Of a DNA stretch of 64,000 bases, positions 8,401 to 18,159 are shown in pieces. The stretch is from Butyrivibrio sp. AE3009. Lineage in GTDB: Bacteria > Bacillota > Clostridia > Lachnospirales > Lachnospiraceae. Position numbers and translations under genes: made by a program. Location: positions 1-64,000 of the forward strand of contig NZ_ATVS01000015.1 of assembly GCF_000420845.1 (NCBI RefSeq), written 5' to 3'. Below the pieces are notes generated by a model. It did not search any database. It had not been told where the DNA came from and was given only the letters and a program-made list of their open reading frames with translations. The number at the start of each line of letters is the position of its first letter. The first letter of the stretch is position 1.

Positions 8401-8940
8401 ATGAAAAAGAACCTTTTATCCATCATTATTCTGGCATTACTTGTTATCAATCTGGGAATGACAGGATTTATGCTTCTTAGCGTCATGTCCACCAATTCCC
8501 AGACAGCCAAACTGATATCGGATATAGCAGCTGCTCTTGAACTTGAAGCAAGCGGTGGCTCCGGCGGAGGCTTCGGGGGCTCGGCAGTTCAGCCTGTAGG
8601 CGTTGACAACCTTGCTACCTTCGAACTTACCGGCGATGACAAGATGACAATCAACCTGAAGGCAGGAGCCGATGGAAAGACACATTACATGGTTGTGGAA
8701 GTTGTATTCTCACTTAATACAGCCAATACGGACTACGCAACAATGGGAAGTTCCGAATCAATGGCAGCCAAGAAGAGCCTTATAAAGGCTAAGGTTCAGG
8801 AAGTTCTGTCATCACACACTATGGAAGAGATTCAGGCCAACGAAGCTACTGTTAAGGATGAGATCCTTGAATCTGTTCAGGATCTGTTCGGTTCCAACTT
8901 TATCTATGAAGTAAGCTTCTCAAGTGTGCTGTATCAGTAA
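8401..8940 (+). CDS. fliL: Flagellar basal body-associated protein FliL
   Basis: A 179-residue protein with one N-terminal transmembrane helix (about 5-27), a Gly-rich stretch (about 48-58, GGSGGGFGG) and a C-terminal FliL domain ending FGSNFIYEVSFSSVLYQ. FliL surrounds or supports the stator. An upstream in-frame TTG (8377) overlaps motB, but AGGAGG (8383-8388) precedes the ATG at 8401, so 8401 is preferred. Gene order motB-fliL-fliM is usual. Confidence 0.88.
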   Translation: MKKNLLSIIILALLVINLGMTGFMLLSVMSTNSQTAKLISDIAAALELEASGGSGGGFGGSAVQPVGVDNLATFELTGDDKMTINLKAGADGKTHYMVVEVVFSLNTANTDYATMGSSESMAAKKSLIKAKVQEVLSSHTMEEIQANEATVKDEILESVQDLFGSNFIYEVSFSSVLYQ

Positions 8941-8980
8941 TGTTTTTTACAGAAAAAAGTTTTAAGAGAGGAGAGACATT

Positions 8981-9964
8981 GTGAGTGAAGTACTGTCACA
9001 AAATGAAATAGATAGTCTGCTGGCAGCACTCTCAACCGGTGAGCTTGATGTAGACCAAATGCAGGCCGCGGACGAAAAGAAAGTCAAAGACTATGACTTT
9101 AAACGTCCCGCGAAGTTCTCAAAAGAACACCTTCGTACTCTGGAGATGATCTACGAACACTATGGCCGACTTTTGTCTACCACGTTGCCTTTGTATCTTC
9201 GTAAGAATGTATCGGTATCAGTGGCCAACTCTGAGACGGTAACATATTCCGAGTTCAGTAACGCCCTGTCAAACCCTGTAATCCTTGGAGTTATCAATTT
9301 CCTTCCGTTGCAGGGAACCATCATTCTGGAGCTGCAGGCAAATATAGGTTTTTCCTTTATTGACAGAATGCTTGGAGGTGAGGGAGGAACCCTTGATAAA
9401 CCAAGACCCTTCACCGACATTGAGATGCCCCTTATAGAGAAGCTTGTTACCATCTGTATGCAGCTGATGGTAGAGCCCTGGCAGAACGTAGCAGGCATCA
9501 ATCCCGTAATGGAGAGAATTGAGACCAATCCGCAGTTTGCACAGGTTATCTCACCAACGGATATGATCGCCATCGTAACGCTTAACATCAAGATCGGTGA
9601 TACGGAAGGTCTGATGAACGTCTGTCTTCCATACTTCACTCTTGAGAGTGTTATGGACAAGCTCAATACCAAGTTCTGGTTCTCAACAATGCAGAAGAAC
9701 AACGACGAGGACTATGAAGAGACCCTTGAAACCATGGTCAAGCACGTTGATGTTCCTGTAAAAGCGATACTTGGTAAGTGCAATGTTTCAGTTAATGATT
9801 TTGTACATTTACAGGCCGGAGACATAATAAGGCTTGATAACAGAGTAAATACGGACATGCAGATATATGTAGGAAATCTCTTCAAATTTACTGCATTGCC
9901 CGGAACTGCCAAAGACAAGTATGCCGTCAAAATTACGTCGGTTGTAAGAGAGGAGGATGAGTAG
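8981..9964 (+). CDS. fliM: Flagellar motor switch protein FliM
   Basis: A 327-residue C-ring protein. The N-terminal CheY-P-binding motif (LSQNEIDSLLAAL, 5-17) is clear. The middle CheC-like domain contacts FliG, and the C-terminal SpoA domain (about 255-325, with VNDFVHLQAGDIIRLD) pairs with the FliN part of FliY. Start GTG 8981 follows GAGAGGAG. The 40-nt gap after fliL and the 3-nt gap to fliY fit one transcript. Confidence 0.95.
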   Translation: MSEVLSQNEIDSLLAALSTGELDVDQMQAADEKKVKDYDFKRPAKFSKEHLRTLEMIYEHYGRLLSTTLPLYLRKNVSVSVANSETVTYSEFSNALSNPVILGVINFLPLQGTIILELQANIGFSFIDRMLGGEGGTLDKPRPFTDIEMPLIEKLVTICMQLMVEPWQNVAGINPVMERIETNPQFAQVISPTDMIAIVTLNIKIGDTEGLMNVCLPYFTLESVMDKLNTKFWFSTMQKNNDEDYEETLETMVKHVDVPVKAILGKCNVSVNDFVHLQAGDIIRLDNRVNTDMQIYVGNLFKFTALPGTAKDKYAVKITSVVREEDE

Positions 9965-9967
9965 AGC

Positions 9968-11200
9968 ATGGATGGAATGTTATCCCAGGACGAAATTAAT
10001 GCTTTACTGGCCGGTATGGATACTTCCGGCGGTGGAGGTGATGCCGGCGGTGATGGAGCAGGAGATGCTCCGGCCGAGGCTGCTGCCGCATCGGCGCCTG
10101 CTGCAGGCGGAATAGATGAGTCACTTCTTACGGATTCCGAAAAGGATGCCATCGGTGAAGTGGCCAATATCAGCATGGGATCATCGGCAACAACGCTGTA
10201 TTCCCTTGTTAACCAGAAAGTAAATATCACAACCCCTCAGGTTGAGCTTGCTACCTGGGAGACTGTGATCAATAACTATGAGAGACCCTGCGTATTTATC
10301 CAGATCAAATACACCGTAGGTCTTGACGGAACCAATATCCTGATCCTGAAAGAACACGACGTAATGGTAATCACCGACCTTATGATGGGCGGAGACGGTA
10401 CCAATACGGAAGGTGAGATCGGAGAGCTCCAACTGTCAGCCATTTCTGAGGCCATGAACCAGATGATGGGTGCTGCGGCTACGTCTCTTTCCACCATGAT
10501 CAATCAGAAGGTAGATATCAGCCCACCGCAGGCTACCCTTCTTGACATGATTAATGACGATCCTTCGGATATTGCGGATTTCCTGACAGGAACCTTCGTA
10601 AGAATTTCCTTCAAGATGCAGGTCGGAGATCTTGTAGATTCAACGCTTATGCAGTTGTATCCCATAGATTTTGCCAAGACTCTGAAGGATACAGTTATTT
10701 CTGGTGATTCAGGCGCTGAAGCTGCTCCTGAACCTGCACCTGCTCCGGCACCCGCGCCCGCTCCGGAAGCTGCTCCGGCACCCGGACCTATGCCTGCTCA
10801 GGATCCTTCAATGATGCAGGGAATGCCTCAGATGGGTATGCCCCAGATGGGAATGCCTCAGATGCAGATGATGCCTCAGATGCAGATGATGCCCCAGATG
10901 ATGAATATGAATATCCAGCCTGCTCAGTTCCAGAATTTTGCAGGTGGAACCACCATTATGGCAGGCGGCGAGAACATCGGTATTATCAAGGATGTACCAT
11001 TGGAGGTTACCGTAGAACTTGGAAGAACAGCCAAGCCCATTGCGGATATTCTTGATTTTGCACCCGGAACCATCATAGAGCTTGATAAGGTTGCCGGTGA
11101 GCCTGTTGACGTACTGGTTAACGGTAAGTTCGTAGCTAAGGGAGAAGTAGTAGTTATCGAAGAAAGTTTCGGTGTCCGTGTAACGGAGATCGTTCAGTAA
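9968..11200 (+). CDS. fliY: Flagellar motor switch phosphatase FliY
   Basis: A 410-residue protein: an N-terminal CheY-binding motif (LSQDEINALLAGM) much like that of FliM, a Gly/Ala-rich linker, a CheC-type phosphatase domain with two E-x-x-N centres (E64/N67 and E161/N164), then a Pro/Ala-rich stretch and a Met/Gln/Pro repeat region (about 245-315), and a C-terminal FliN/SpoA domain (about 330-405). It dephosphorylates CheY-P at the switch and also supplies the FliN part of the C-ring. No separate fliN was found. The Met-rich repeat linker is unusual. Confidence 0.95.
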   Translation: MDGMLSQDEINALLAGMDTSGGGGDAGGDGAGDAPAEAAAASAPAAGGIDESLLTDSEKDAIGEVANISMGSSATTLYSLVNQKVNITTPQVELATWETVINNYERPCVFIQIKYTVGLDGTNILILKEHDVMVITDLMMGGDGTNTEGEIGELQLSAISEAMNQMMGAAATSLSTMINQKVDISPPQATLLDMINDDPSDIADFLTGTFVRISFKMQVGDLVDSTLMQLYPIDFAKTLKDTVISGDSGAEAAPEPAPAPAPAPAPEAAPAPGPMPAQDPSMMQGMPQMGMPQMGMPQMQMMPQMQMMPQMMNMNIQPAQFQNFAGGTTIMAGGENIGIIKDVPLEVTVELGRTAKPIADILDFAPGTIIELDKVAGEPVDVLVNGKFVAKGEVVVIEESFGVRVTEIVQ

Positions 11201-11216
11201 AAAAGGGAGACCGCAA

Positions 11217-11558
11217 ATGACGGGGAGTACATATTTACAGTTTATTTCGGTCCTGATCATTTTTATCCTGGTTCTTGCGGCAGCCTACTATGTCACCAAA
11301 TGGATCGCGAATTATCAGAGCGGAATGGGAAATACCGGCAAAAACATCAAGATTATTGAAACCTGCAGGATTTCTCAGACCAAGTATATTCAGATAGTTC
11401 AGATAGGCGGCAGATACGTCGCCATAGCAGTGTCCAAGGACCAGGTAACATCACTTGGTGATGTGAATAAGGAAGATCTTATCATCAAGGATGAAACTCA
11501 GGAAAACGTTAGCTTCAAAGATATACTTGAAAAATTTAAAGGCGAGAAAAAGGGTTAA
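11217..11558 (+). CDS. fliO: Flagellar export apparatus protein FliO (FliZ in Bacillus)
   Basis: A 113-residue protein with one N-terminal transmembrane helix (about 8-28) and a small cytoplasmic domain (IKIIETCRISQTKYIQIVQIGGRYVAIAVS), as in FliO, which helps assemble the FliP ring. It sits directly before fliP, the canonical place. The stop overlaps the fliP ATG (TAATG). Confidence 0.85.
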   Translation: MTGSTYLQFISVLIIFILVLAAAYYVTKWIANYQSGMGNTGKNIKIIETCRISQTKYIQIVQIGGRYVAIAVSKDQVTSLGDVNKEDLIIKDETQENVSFKDILEKFKGEKKG

Positions 11559-12496
11559 TGAAGAGACTAAGGGGAGATGGGAATCACAATCTGAAAATCA
11601 ATCTTAAGAAGGGGCTGATCTCGGCTCTTGCTTTAATTGGCATGTTCGCATTTCTTTCTTTTTCCATTCCTATTTCAGCCGGTGCTACGGAGAATATCAT
11701 CCAGGATTCAACACCTACGGATCCAACCCTTGATGAGGATCAGCATCTGACGGGGGAGAAGGATGAGAGGACCAATATCAATCCGCCCGGCGTATCCGAG
11801 GATCCTGAAGACCTTCAGGAACTTAATATTGCCAATACCGTTACGGTAACCTATGACAACGGCAACGGATCCCTCAACGGTGCGCTTAGGATACTCATTA
11901 CTTTAACGCTTATTTCTCTTGCACCGACTCTTATCGTAATGATGACTTCTTTTACCAGAGTCATTGTTGCGCTTCACTTTACAAGAACGGCTATAGGTAC
12001 TCAGACTTCGCCGCCCAATATAGTAATCATCGGAATCGCTCTTTTTATGACATTGTTCATTATGCAGCCTACGTTAAAAGAGGCTTATGATACGGCGGTT
12101 GTGCCCTTTGAAGACGGTCAGATGGATCAGAAGGAGTTTTTTGACACCGCAATGAAGCCCTTCAGGCAGTTCATGTACGGCCAGACTCAGACCAAGGATG
12201 TAAGGCTTTTCATGGATATTGACAAAATAGAGTGGGATGGCGAGCTGGAGAGCATTCCAAATATTGTTCTGGTTCCAAGTTTCATCGTCAGTGAACTTCG
12301 TACTGCATTTATCATAGGATTTTTGATCTATGTTCCTTTTATTGTAATAGACATGGTTGTGGCGTCGGTACTTATGAGTATGGGTATGATGATGCTGCCG
12401 CCCACAACAATTTCGCTGCCCTTCAAGATTCTGCTCTTTGTCCTGGCTGACGGATGGAGTCTTGTGATCGGCAATCTGGTGAAATCGTTCTATTGA
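11558..12496 (+). CDS. fliP: Flagellar export gate protein FliP
   Basis: A 312-residue integral membrane protein. It has a cleavable-type signal segment (about 15-42) and a roughly 60-residue acidic periplasmic stretch before the FliP core. The core signatures LAPTLIVMMTSFTRVIVAL (after helix 1) and the C-terminal MMLPPTTISLPFKILLFVLADGW are clear. FliP forms the pentameric export pore with FliQ and FliR. The N-terminal extension is longer than in many FliP proteins. Confidence 0.95.
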   Translation: MKRLRGDGNHNLKINLKKGLISALALIGMFAFLSFSIPISAGATENIIQDSTPTDPTLDEDQHLTGEKDERTNINPPGVSEDPEDLQELNIANTVTVTYDNGNGSLNGALRILITLTLISLAPTLIVMMTSFTRVIVALHFTRTAIGTQTSPPNIVIIGIALFMTLFIMQPTLKEAYDTAVVPFEDGQMDQKEFFDTAMKPFRQFMYGQTQTKDVRLFMDIDKIEWDGELESIPNIVLVPSFIVSELRTAFIIGFLIYVPFIVIDMVVASVLMSMGMMMLPPTTISLPFKILLFVLADGWSLVIGNLVKSFY

Positions 12497-12541
12497 TATT
12501 TTAAGAATTAAGTCATTAAACCATATGAGGGAGGGAAGATA

Positions 12542-12814
12542 ATGATCACAATTTCAGATATCAACTTAATAATCAGCGAAGCCCTCTATATGGTTATCAA
12601 GATGTCACTGCCTATCCTTTTGACATCGATGGTAATCGGTCTTATTATTTCAATCTTTCAGACCGTTACGTCAATTCAGGAACAGACCCTTACCTTTGTG
12701 CCCAAGGTAATCGGAGTATTTGTAATGATAATGCTTCTTGGCAACTGGATGCTTACCGAATTATCGGGATATATCATTTCTCTCTGGTCGGATTTTTCCA
12801 AATATGTCCGATAA
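12542..12814 (+). CDS. fliQ: Flagellar export gate protein FliQ
   Basis: A 90-residue two-helix membrane protein (about 15-38 and 50-75) with the family motif Q-T-V-T-S-I-Q-E-Q-T-L-T-F-V-P-K between the helices. RBS GGAGGGAAG. It lies between fliP and fliR as usual. Confidence 0.95.
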   Translation: MITISDINLIISEALYMVIKMSLPILLTSMVIGLIISIFQTVTSIQEQTLTFVPKVIGVFVMIMLLGNWMLTELSGYIISLWSDFSKYVR

Positions 12815-12835
12815 GGCGAAGGAGAGGACGGGGCC

Positions 12836-13621
12836 ATGATTGATTATTCCTTCAGCTACGGAGATCTTGAGATATTTCTATTGATCTTTGTAAGAGTTAC
12901 AAGCTTTATATTTGTCGCCCCCTTCTTTGGAGGAAGACAGACACCTAACCTGGTTAAGATAGGTTTTGGCCTGCTACTTGCGATACTTTTGTACGGTGCA
13001 GTGCCTTTTAATCCGCCGGCATACAATACGATAACCGGATACACCGTTATTGTGTTAAAAGAGGTTATGGTCGGCTGGGTTATCGGCTACGCAGTCATGA
13101 TCTGTGAACTGATAGCCAATTTCGCAGGAACCGTCGTTGATATGCAGATCGGTCTGTCAATGGTTTCTCTGTTTGACCCAAATACCAACGAGCAGGTTTC
13201 AATCACGGGAACAATTTATTCACAAGTTCTCACAATGATGCTTATTATCACGGGAATGTATCAGTACATACTTAGGGCACTTGCAGATACATTTACCCTT
13301 GTTCCGATAAACGGTGCGGTGATCAATCCCGACAGATTCCTTGAATCAATGCTTGTTTTTATGAGGGATTACATTGTTATAGGTTTCAGAATCTGTCTTC
13401 CGGTATTTATCATCACCTTTATTACCAACGTTGTTCTTGGCGTACTGGCTAAGGTATCGCCGCAGATGAACATGTTCTCTGTTGGTATTCAGATCAAGAT
13501 CATCGTTGGACTAATGATAATGTTCATCACTGTTACAATGCTGGATGATGCTGCCAACTTTATTTTCATTAACATGAAGGAGCTGATGGAAAGATTTGTT
13601 TACAGCTTGCAGAGCGGCTGA
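12836..13621 (+). CDS. fliR: Flagellar export gate protein FliR
   Basis: A 261-residue protein with about six transmembrane helices, including the conserved FVRVTSFIFVAPFFGG near the start, G-x-x-x-D-M-Q-I-G-L-S-M in the middle and A-K-V-S-P-Q-M-N-M-F-S-V-G towards the end. It completes the FliPQR gate. Its 3' end overlaps one candidate start of flhB. Confidence 0.95.
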   Translation: MIDYSFSYGDLEIFLLIFVRVTSFIFVAPFFGGRQTPNLVKIGFGLLLAILLYGAVPFNPPAYNTITGYTVIVLKEVMVGWVIGYAVMICELIANFAGTVVDMQIGLSMVSLFDPNTNEQVSITGTIYSQVLTMMLIITGMYQYILRALADTFTLVPINGAVINPDRFLESMLVFMRDYIVIGFRICLPVFIITFITNVVLGVLAKVSPQMNMFSVGIQIKIIVGLMIMFITVTMLDDAANFIFINMKELMERFVYSLQSG

Positions 13622-14750
13622 AGAAGAGAGGTTTCAGCTTCGAATAGAATATAACCTGCAGTTCTTCGCTGAGGATGCCAACGGTGCTGAGAAAACCGAG
13701 CAGCCCACCGCCAAAAAGCTGGATGATGCCAGAAAAGAGGGGCAGGTTGCGAAGAGCCAGGAAATCGCCACTGCCTTCAGCTTACTCGCTTTGTTTTTGA
13801 TACTTCGTTTTGGCTATGGCTTCATGGGCGAGAACTTTGTAGGTATATTTGGAAGAGTGTATGACAACATTCCAAATATTGCCAGAACCTATGACGGACA
13901 TCTTCCCTGGGCTTATATAACCAGCACACTTAATAACGCAATGCTGACAATGCTGCTATTGTGTGCACCATTTTTCCTGATAGGTTTCCTGATCGCATTC
14001 TTGAGCGACATTGTTCAGGTAGGATTTAAACCAACCTCCAAGCCGCTGCAGCCTAAGCTCTCCAAGCTCAATCCTATCTCAGGTATGAAGAAGATCTTTT
14101 CGACAAGAAAACTCTTCGAGCTGGCTAAGTCAATACTTAAGCTCCTTGTTATGGCTGTGGTTATATATTCATTTTTTATCGGCAGAGATGAGAGCCTGTT
14201 CCTTTTGTATGACATGCCTCTAAGACAGGCAATTGGCCTTATGGGAAATCTTATTTTTGACCTGGGACTTCGAATTGCCATAGCATACATGATAATTGCC
14301 TTAGCGGATCTTATTTATCAGAGACGCAAGTTTAACAAAGATATGATGATGACCAAGCAGGAAGTTAAGGACGAGTTCAAGAACTCCGAAGGAGACCCTG
14401 CCGTTAAATCAGCTCAGAGAAGGAGAATGATGCAAGCGTCCCAGAGACGTATGATGCAGCAGCTCCCTCAGGCGGATGTAGTCATCACCAACCCTACACA
14501 TTACGCAGTGGCCATCAAATATGATGCTGAGGAACAGGAAGCACCAATGGTCATCGCCAAAGGTGCCGATTATCTGGCTCAGAGGATCAAGGAAACAGCC
14601 AGAGAAAACGGCGTTGAGATTGTTGAGAACAAGCCCCTTGCCAGGATGCTCTATGCCAACGTTGAAGTCGGCGAGCTGGTACCGCCGGAGCTGTACAAGG
14701 CGGTTGCTGAGGTTCTTGCATATGTTTATCACTTACAGGGCAAGGTATGA
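13596..14750 (+). CDS. flhB: Flagellar export substrate-specificity switch protein FlhB
   Basis: FlhB with an N-terminal Y-N-L-Q-F-F-A-E-D...EKTEQPTAKKLDDARKEGQVAKS, four transmembrane helices, and a cytoplasmic domain with the autocleavage motif N-P-T-H (in VVITNPTHYAVAIKY). Cleavage there switches export from hook to filament. The start is unresolved. Firmicute FlhB proteins begin a few residues before LQFFA, but no ATG/GTG/TTG exists there: GAGAGG (13626-13631) precedes an in-frame CTT (13638). The only standard upstream start is TTG 13596, inside fliR, giving 384 residues with a 14-residue extension. Confidence 0.93.
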   Translation: MFTACRAAEEERFQLRIEYNLQFFAEDANGAEKTEQPTAKKLDDARKEGQVAKSQEIATAFSLLALFLILRFGYGFMGENFVGIFGRVYDNIPNIARTYDGHLPWAYITSTLNNAMLTMLLLCAPFFLIGFLIAFLSDIVQVGFKPTSKPLQPKLSKLNPISGMKKIFSTRKLFELAKSILKLLVMAVVIYSFFIGRDESLFLLYDMPLRQAIGLMGNLIFDLGLRIAIAYMIIALADLIYQRRKFNKDMMMTKQEVKDEFKNSEGDPAVKSAQRRRMMQASQRRMMQQLPQADVVITNPTHYAVAIKYDAEEQEAPMVIAKGADYLAQRIKETARENGVEIVENKPLARMLYANVEVGELVPPELYKAVAEVLAYVYHLQGKV

Positions 14751-14800
14751 TAGTACTTTTTTTAGCTGTACTGTCAAATACTTAGAAAGGGGGACATGGG

Positions 14801-16858
14801 ATGGATAAAAAAAGAATAGTCGATCGAATATATGACTACGGCCTGGCGCTATATATCGTGGCAGCGGTTGTAATGCTGATCATCCCGCTCCCGGACTGGC
14901 TTTTGGATATACTTCTTGCGATGGATATGTCACTTTCCTTTGTAATTATGTTCACCGCAATGTTTGCACAGGATGTTCTGGAGATGTCTTTCTTCCCTAC
15001 AATCCTGCTTTTCACCACAATTTTCAGAATCGCCCTTAACGTATCCTCCACAAGACTTATTCTTACCCAGGGAAGTGCGGGACAGGTTATCACGGTATTT
15101 GGTTCCTTCGTGGGTGGCGGCGATCTGATCGTAGGTGCCATCGTATATGTAATTCTCATCATCGTACAGCTGATGGTCATCAATAAAGGTTCTGAGCGTG
15201 TAGCTGAAGTATCAGCAAGATTCACCTTGGACGCTATGCCAGGTAAACAGATGGCTATTGATGCCGACCTTAACACCGGAGCCATTACGGATCAGGAAGC
15301 AAGGGCGAGACGAGAGAAGATTCAGGAAGAGGCCAGCTTCTTCGGAGCCATGGACGGTGCCACCAAGTATGTAAAGGGTGATGCTACCGCGGGACTTATT
15401 ATCACGGCAGTCAACCTACTGGGCGGTATCGCAATGGGCGTTCTAAGACGTGGAATGGATGTAAATGCAGCTATCGATACTTACTCAATCCTTACCATGG
15501 GCGATGGTCTTGTAAGTTCGATTCCTTCCCTGATGATCTCCATGAGTACCGGCATTCTGGTTACCAAGGGATCAAAAGAAGCGGATTTCGGTCATGTGCT
15601 TATCAATCAGCTCTTTGGTATGCCAAAGACGTTGTACCTTGTAGGCGGTGTAGTTGCAGGACTTGGTATTTTATCACCGCTTCCTACGGTACTGTATGTT
15701 ACCTTCGGAGCAGGATTTATCCTACTTGGAAGAGTTGCCAGCAGAACTATTGAAGAGGTCAAGACAGAGACGGAAGTTGCTACACCTGAAGAACAGCAGG
15801 CTGAGGAGATCAGACAGCCCGAGAATGTTACCAGCCTTCTTCAGGTTGATCCTATAGAGCTTGAGTTTGGCTACGGTATTATACCTCTTGCTGATGTCAA
15901 TCAGGGTGGAGACCTTCTTGACCGAGTTGTTATGATAAGGCGTCAGGTAGCACTGGAACTTGGTACGGTGGTTCCCATCATTCGACTGAGGGATAATATT
16001 CAGTTGAATCCTAATCAATATATCATTAAAATTAAAGGTATACAGGTAAGTGATGGCGAGATTTTGTTTGATCATTATATGGCCATGAATCCCGGACATG
16101 TCGAGGACGAGATCACTGGTATTCCAACCTTCGAGCCTTCCTTCCATCTACCTGCGATCTGGATCACGGAAGGACAGCGTGAGAGGGCGGAGAGCCTTGG
16201 TTACACCGTAGTAGATCCGCCATCGATCATTGCTACGCACCTTACTGAGATAATAAGAGAGCACATCGCCGAGCTTATGACCAGACAGGATGTGCAGAAT
16301 CTTGTTGATAATCTCAAAGAGAACAATCCCGCTCTTGTTGACGAGCTTGTGCCTAAGCTCATGAGTCTTGGAGAGATTGAGAAAGTGCTTCAGAATCTCC
16401 TGCGTGAGGGCGTATCTATCAGAGACCTTGTTACGATATTTGAGACACTGGCTGATTTTGCTCCGTCCACAAGAGATCCCGATATTCTTACGGAGTATGT
16501 AAGACAGAGTCTTAAGAGAGCAATTTCAAGCAAATATTTTGCTGTGGGTGAAACAACTTCGGTAGTCACTCTGGATCCTAAGGTTGAACAGGAGATCCTA
16601 AGCAGCGTAAAACAGACAGAGACCGGAGCTTATCTGACTCTGGATCCTGCCAGAACGAAATCCATTCTGAATGCTGTAGGGGAACAGGTACAAAAGCTGG
16701 AGGAAGCCGGCAAACAAGCTATTATAATGGCTTCGCCCATTGTCAGAATGTATTTCAAGAAGATGACCGAGGATTACTACAAGGATTTGGTTGTAATTTC
16801 CTACAACGAAGTGGAACCTAACATAGAATTGCAATCAGTGGGGATGGTAACTGCATAA
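14801..16858 (+). CDS. flhA: Flagellar export gate protein FlhA
   Basis: A 685-residue protein: eight transmembrane helices (about 1-320) with the FHIPEP signature region (F-T-L-D-A-M-P-G-K-Q-M-A-I-D-A-D), then a linker and the cytoplasmic ring domain that receives export chaperones. RBS AGAAAGGGGG (14784-14793) precedes ATG 14801. It is followed by flhF after a single base. Confidence 0.96.
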   Translation: MDKKRIVDRIYDYGLALYIVAAVVMLIIPLPDWLLDILLAMDMSLSFVIMFTAMFAQDVLEMSFFPTILLFTTIFRIALNVSSTRLILTQGSAGQVITVFGSFVGGGDLIVGAIVYVILIIVQLMVINKGSERVAEVSARFTLDAMPGKQMAIDADLNTGAITDQEARARREKIQEEASFFGAMDGATKYVKGDATAGLIITAVNLLGGIAMGVLRRGMDVNAAIDTYSILTMGDGLVSSIPSLMISMSTGILVTKGSKEADFGHVLINQLFGMPKTLYLVGGVVAGLGILSPLPTVLYVTFGAGFILLGRVASRTIEEVKTETEVATPEEQQAEEIRQPENVTSLLQVDPIELEFGYGIIPLADVNQGGDLLDRVVMIRRQVALELGTVVPIIRLRDNIQLNPNQYIIKIKGIQVSDGEILFDHYMAMNPGHVEDEITGIPTFEPSFHLPAIWITEGQRERAESLGYTVVDPPSIIATHLTEIIREHIAELMTRQDVQNLVDNLKENNPALVDELVPKLMSLGEIEKVLQNLLREGVSIRDLVTIFETLADFAPSTRDPDILTEYVRQSLKRAISSKYFAVGETTSVVTLDPKVEQEILSSVKQTETGAYLTLDPARTKSILNAVGEQVQKLEEAGKQAIIMASPIVRMYFKKMTEDYYKDLVVISYNEVEPNIELQSVGMVTA

Positions 16859-16859
16859 T

Positions 16860-18146
16860 ATGATCATTAAAAAGTATGTTGGAAAAACTGAAAGTGAAGC
16901 AACAGATGAGGCTAAGAAGGAGCTTGGGCAGAACATCGTCGTTATGAACGTAAGACCCATGAAAAAAAGCGGATTTCTTGCGCTGTTTCAGTCTCAGAAA
17001 ATCGAGGTGACGGTGGCTCTTGAGGAGGAGACAGAGAAACCGCAGAGGACTTTTTCTCCCGATAAGAACTCAAGGCCGACTCCGAGAAAACCTGTAATCG
17101 ATGAGGCAGTGAAGGATACGGCTCAGACTCTCGGCGCCGTTACTCAGTCAATGCCTTCTGCGCCCGCTAGGCCAAAGGATATCATCGATGAGAGCAGCGC
17201 TATCGAGGAAAAACTCGATAATCTCAGTAGCCTCCTGGAGAAAAATATTAAATTCAGTGAAAAAGATGACGTTTCAAAGGAACTTAAGGAGCCTGCCAAA
17301 TCAGGACTTGAGACCCTGAGAACGCCCAAGCAGAGCGACATCTCCGAGGAGACTCTGTCCTTCATAAAACTGTTGTATAATACTCTTATAGAGAATGAAG
17401 TTGATGAGATCTATGTCAATCAGCTTACGGATGAAGTTGAGAAAATATGTAAACCCGGAATGCCCTTTGACTTTGCTCTGTCCAATGTATATCAGAAGAT
17501 GGTACTTAAGTTTGGCAAATCCGAACCCATAGATAACGTTGAGAACGGGCCGAGAGCAGAGATCTTTGTCGGACCCACCGGCGTTGGTAAGACCACTACA
17601 ATTGCCAAGCTGGCAACGGATCTTACAGTTAATCAGAAGAAAAAAGTAGCACTTTTGACAGTTGATACATACAGAATTGCCGCAGCGGAGCAGCTAAGAA
17701 CCTACGCTTCAATAATCGGAATTCCCTTCAGAGTTGTATACTCCGAGGATGAGATGAGGCAGGCTGCAGAAGATTTCAAGGATTATGACTACATCATGGT
17801 AGATACGGCCGGACATTCGCTTAAGAACGAGGAACTCAAGGAGAGCGTTGAGAACTTTATCAGAGTTCTGGAGGATGTGATGGAATGTGAGAATTTCCTC
17901 GTTTTGTCAGCTACTACCAAGTACAGAGATCTGATAGAAATTGCTGATTGTTATTCATCCATGGTGGCTTACAAGCTGATCTTTACCAAGATGGATGAAA
18001 CCGGAGCCAAGGGTAACCTCTATAATGTCAGAATGCATACAGGGGCACCTATAGCATATATCACCAACGGTCAGAATGTTCCGGATGATATAGCCGTATT
18101 TGACGCTCAGCGTATCGTTAAACATTTATTGGGTGGAAAGAATTAA
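16860..18146 (+). CDS. flhF: Flagellar assembly GTPase FlhF
   Basis: A 428-residue SRP-type GTPase that helps set flagellar position and number. A basic/acidic N-terminal B domain (1-130) is followed by an N domain and a G domain with G1 GPTGVGKTTT (from residue 238), DTYRIAAAEQLRTYA, G3 VDTAGH and a TKMDETGAKG loop. It is paired with flhG just downstream, its usual partner. Confidence 0.94.
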   Translation: MIIKKYVGKTESEATDEAKKELGQNIVVMNVRPMKKSGFLALFQSQKIEVTVALEEETEKPQRTFSPDKNSRPTPRKPVIDEAVKDTAQTLGAVTQSMPSAPARPKDIIDESSAIEEKLDNLSSLLEKNIKFSEKDDVSKELKEPAKSGLETLRTPKQSDISEETLSFIKLLYNTLIENEVDEIYVNQLTDEVEKICKPGMPFDFALSNVYQKMVLKFGKSEPIDNVENGPRAEIFVGPTGVGKTTTIAKLATDLTVNQKKKVALLTVDTYRIAAAEQLRTYASIIGIPFRVVYSEDEMRQAAEDFKDYDYIMVDTAGHSLKNEELKESVENFIRVLEDVMECENFLVLSATTKYRDLIEIADCYSSMVAYKLIFTKMDETGAKGNLYNVRMHTGAPIAYITNGQNVPDDIAVFDAQRIVKHLLGGKN

Positions 18147-18159
18147 TTCGGGGATTATT

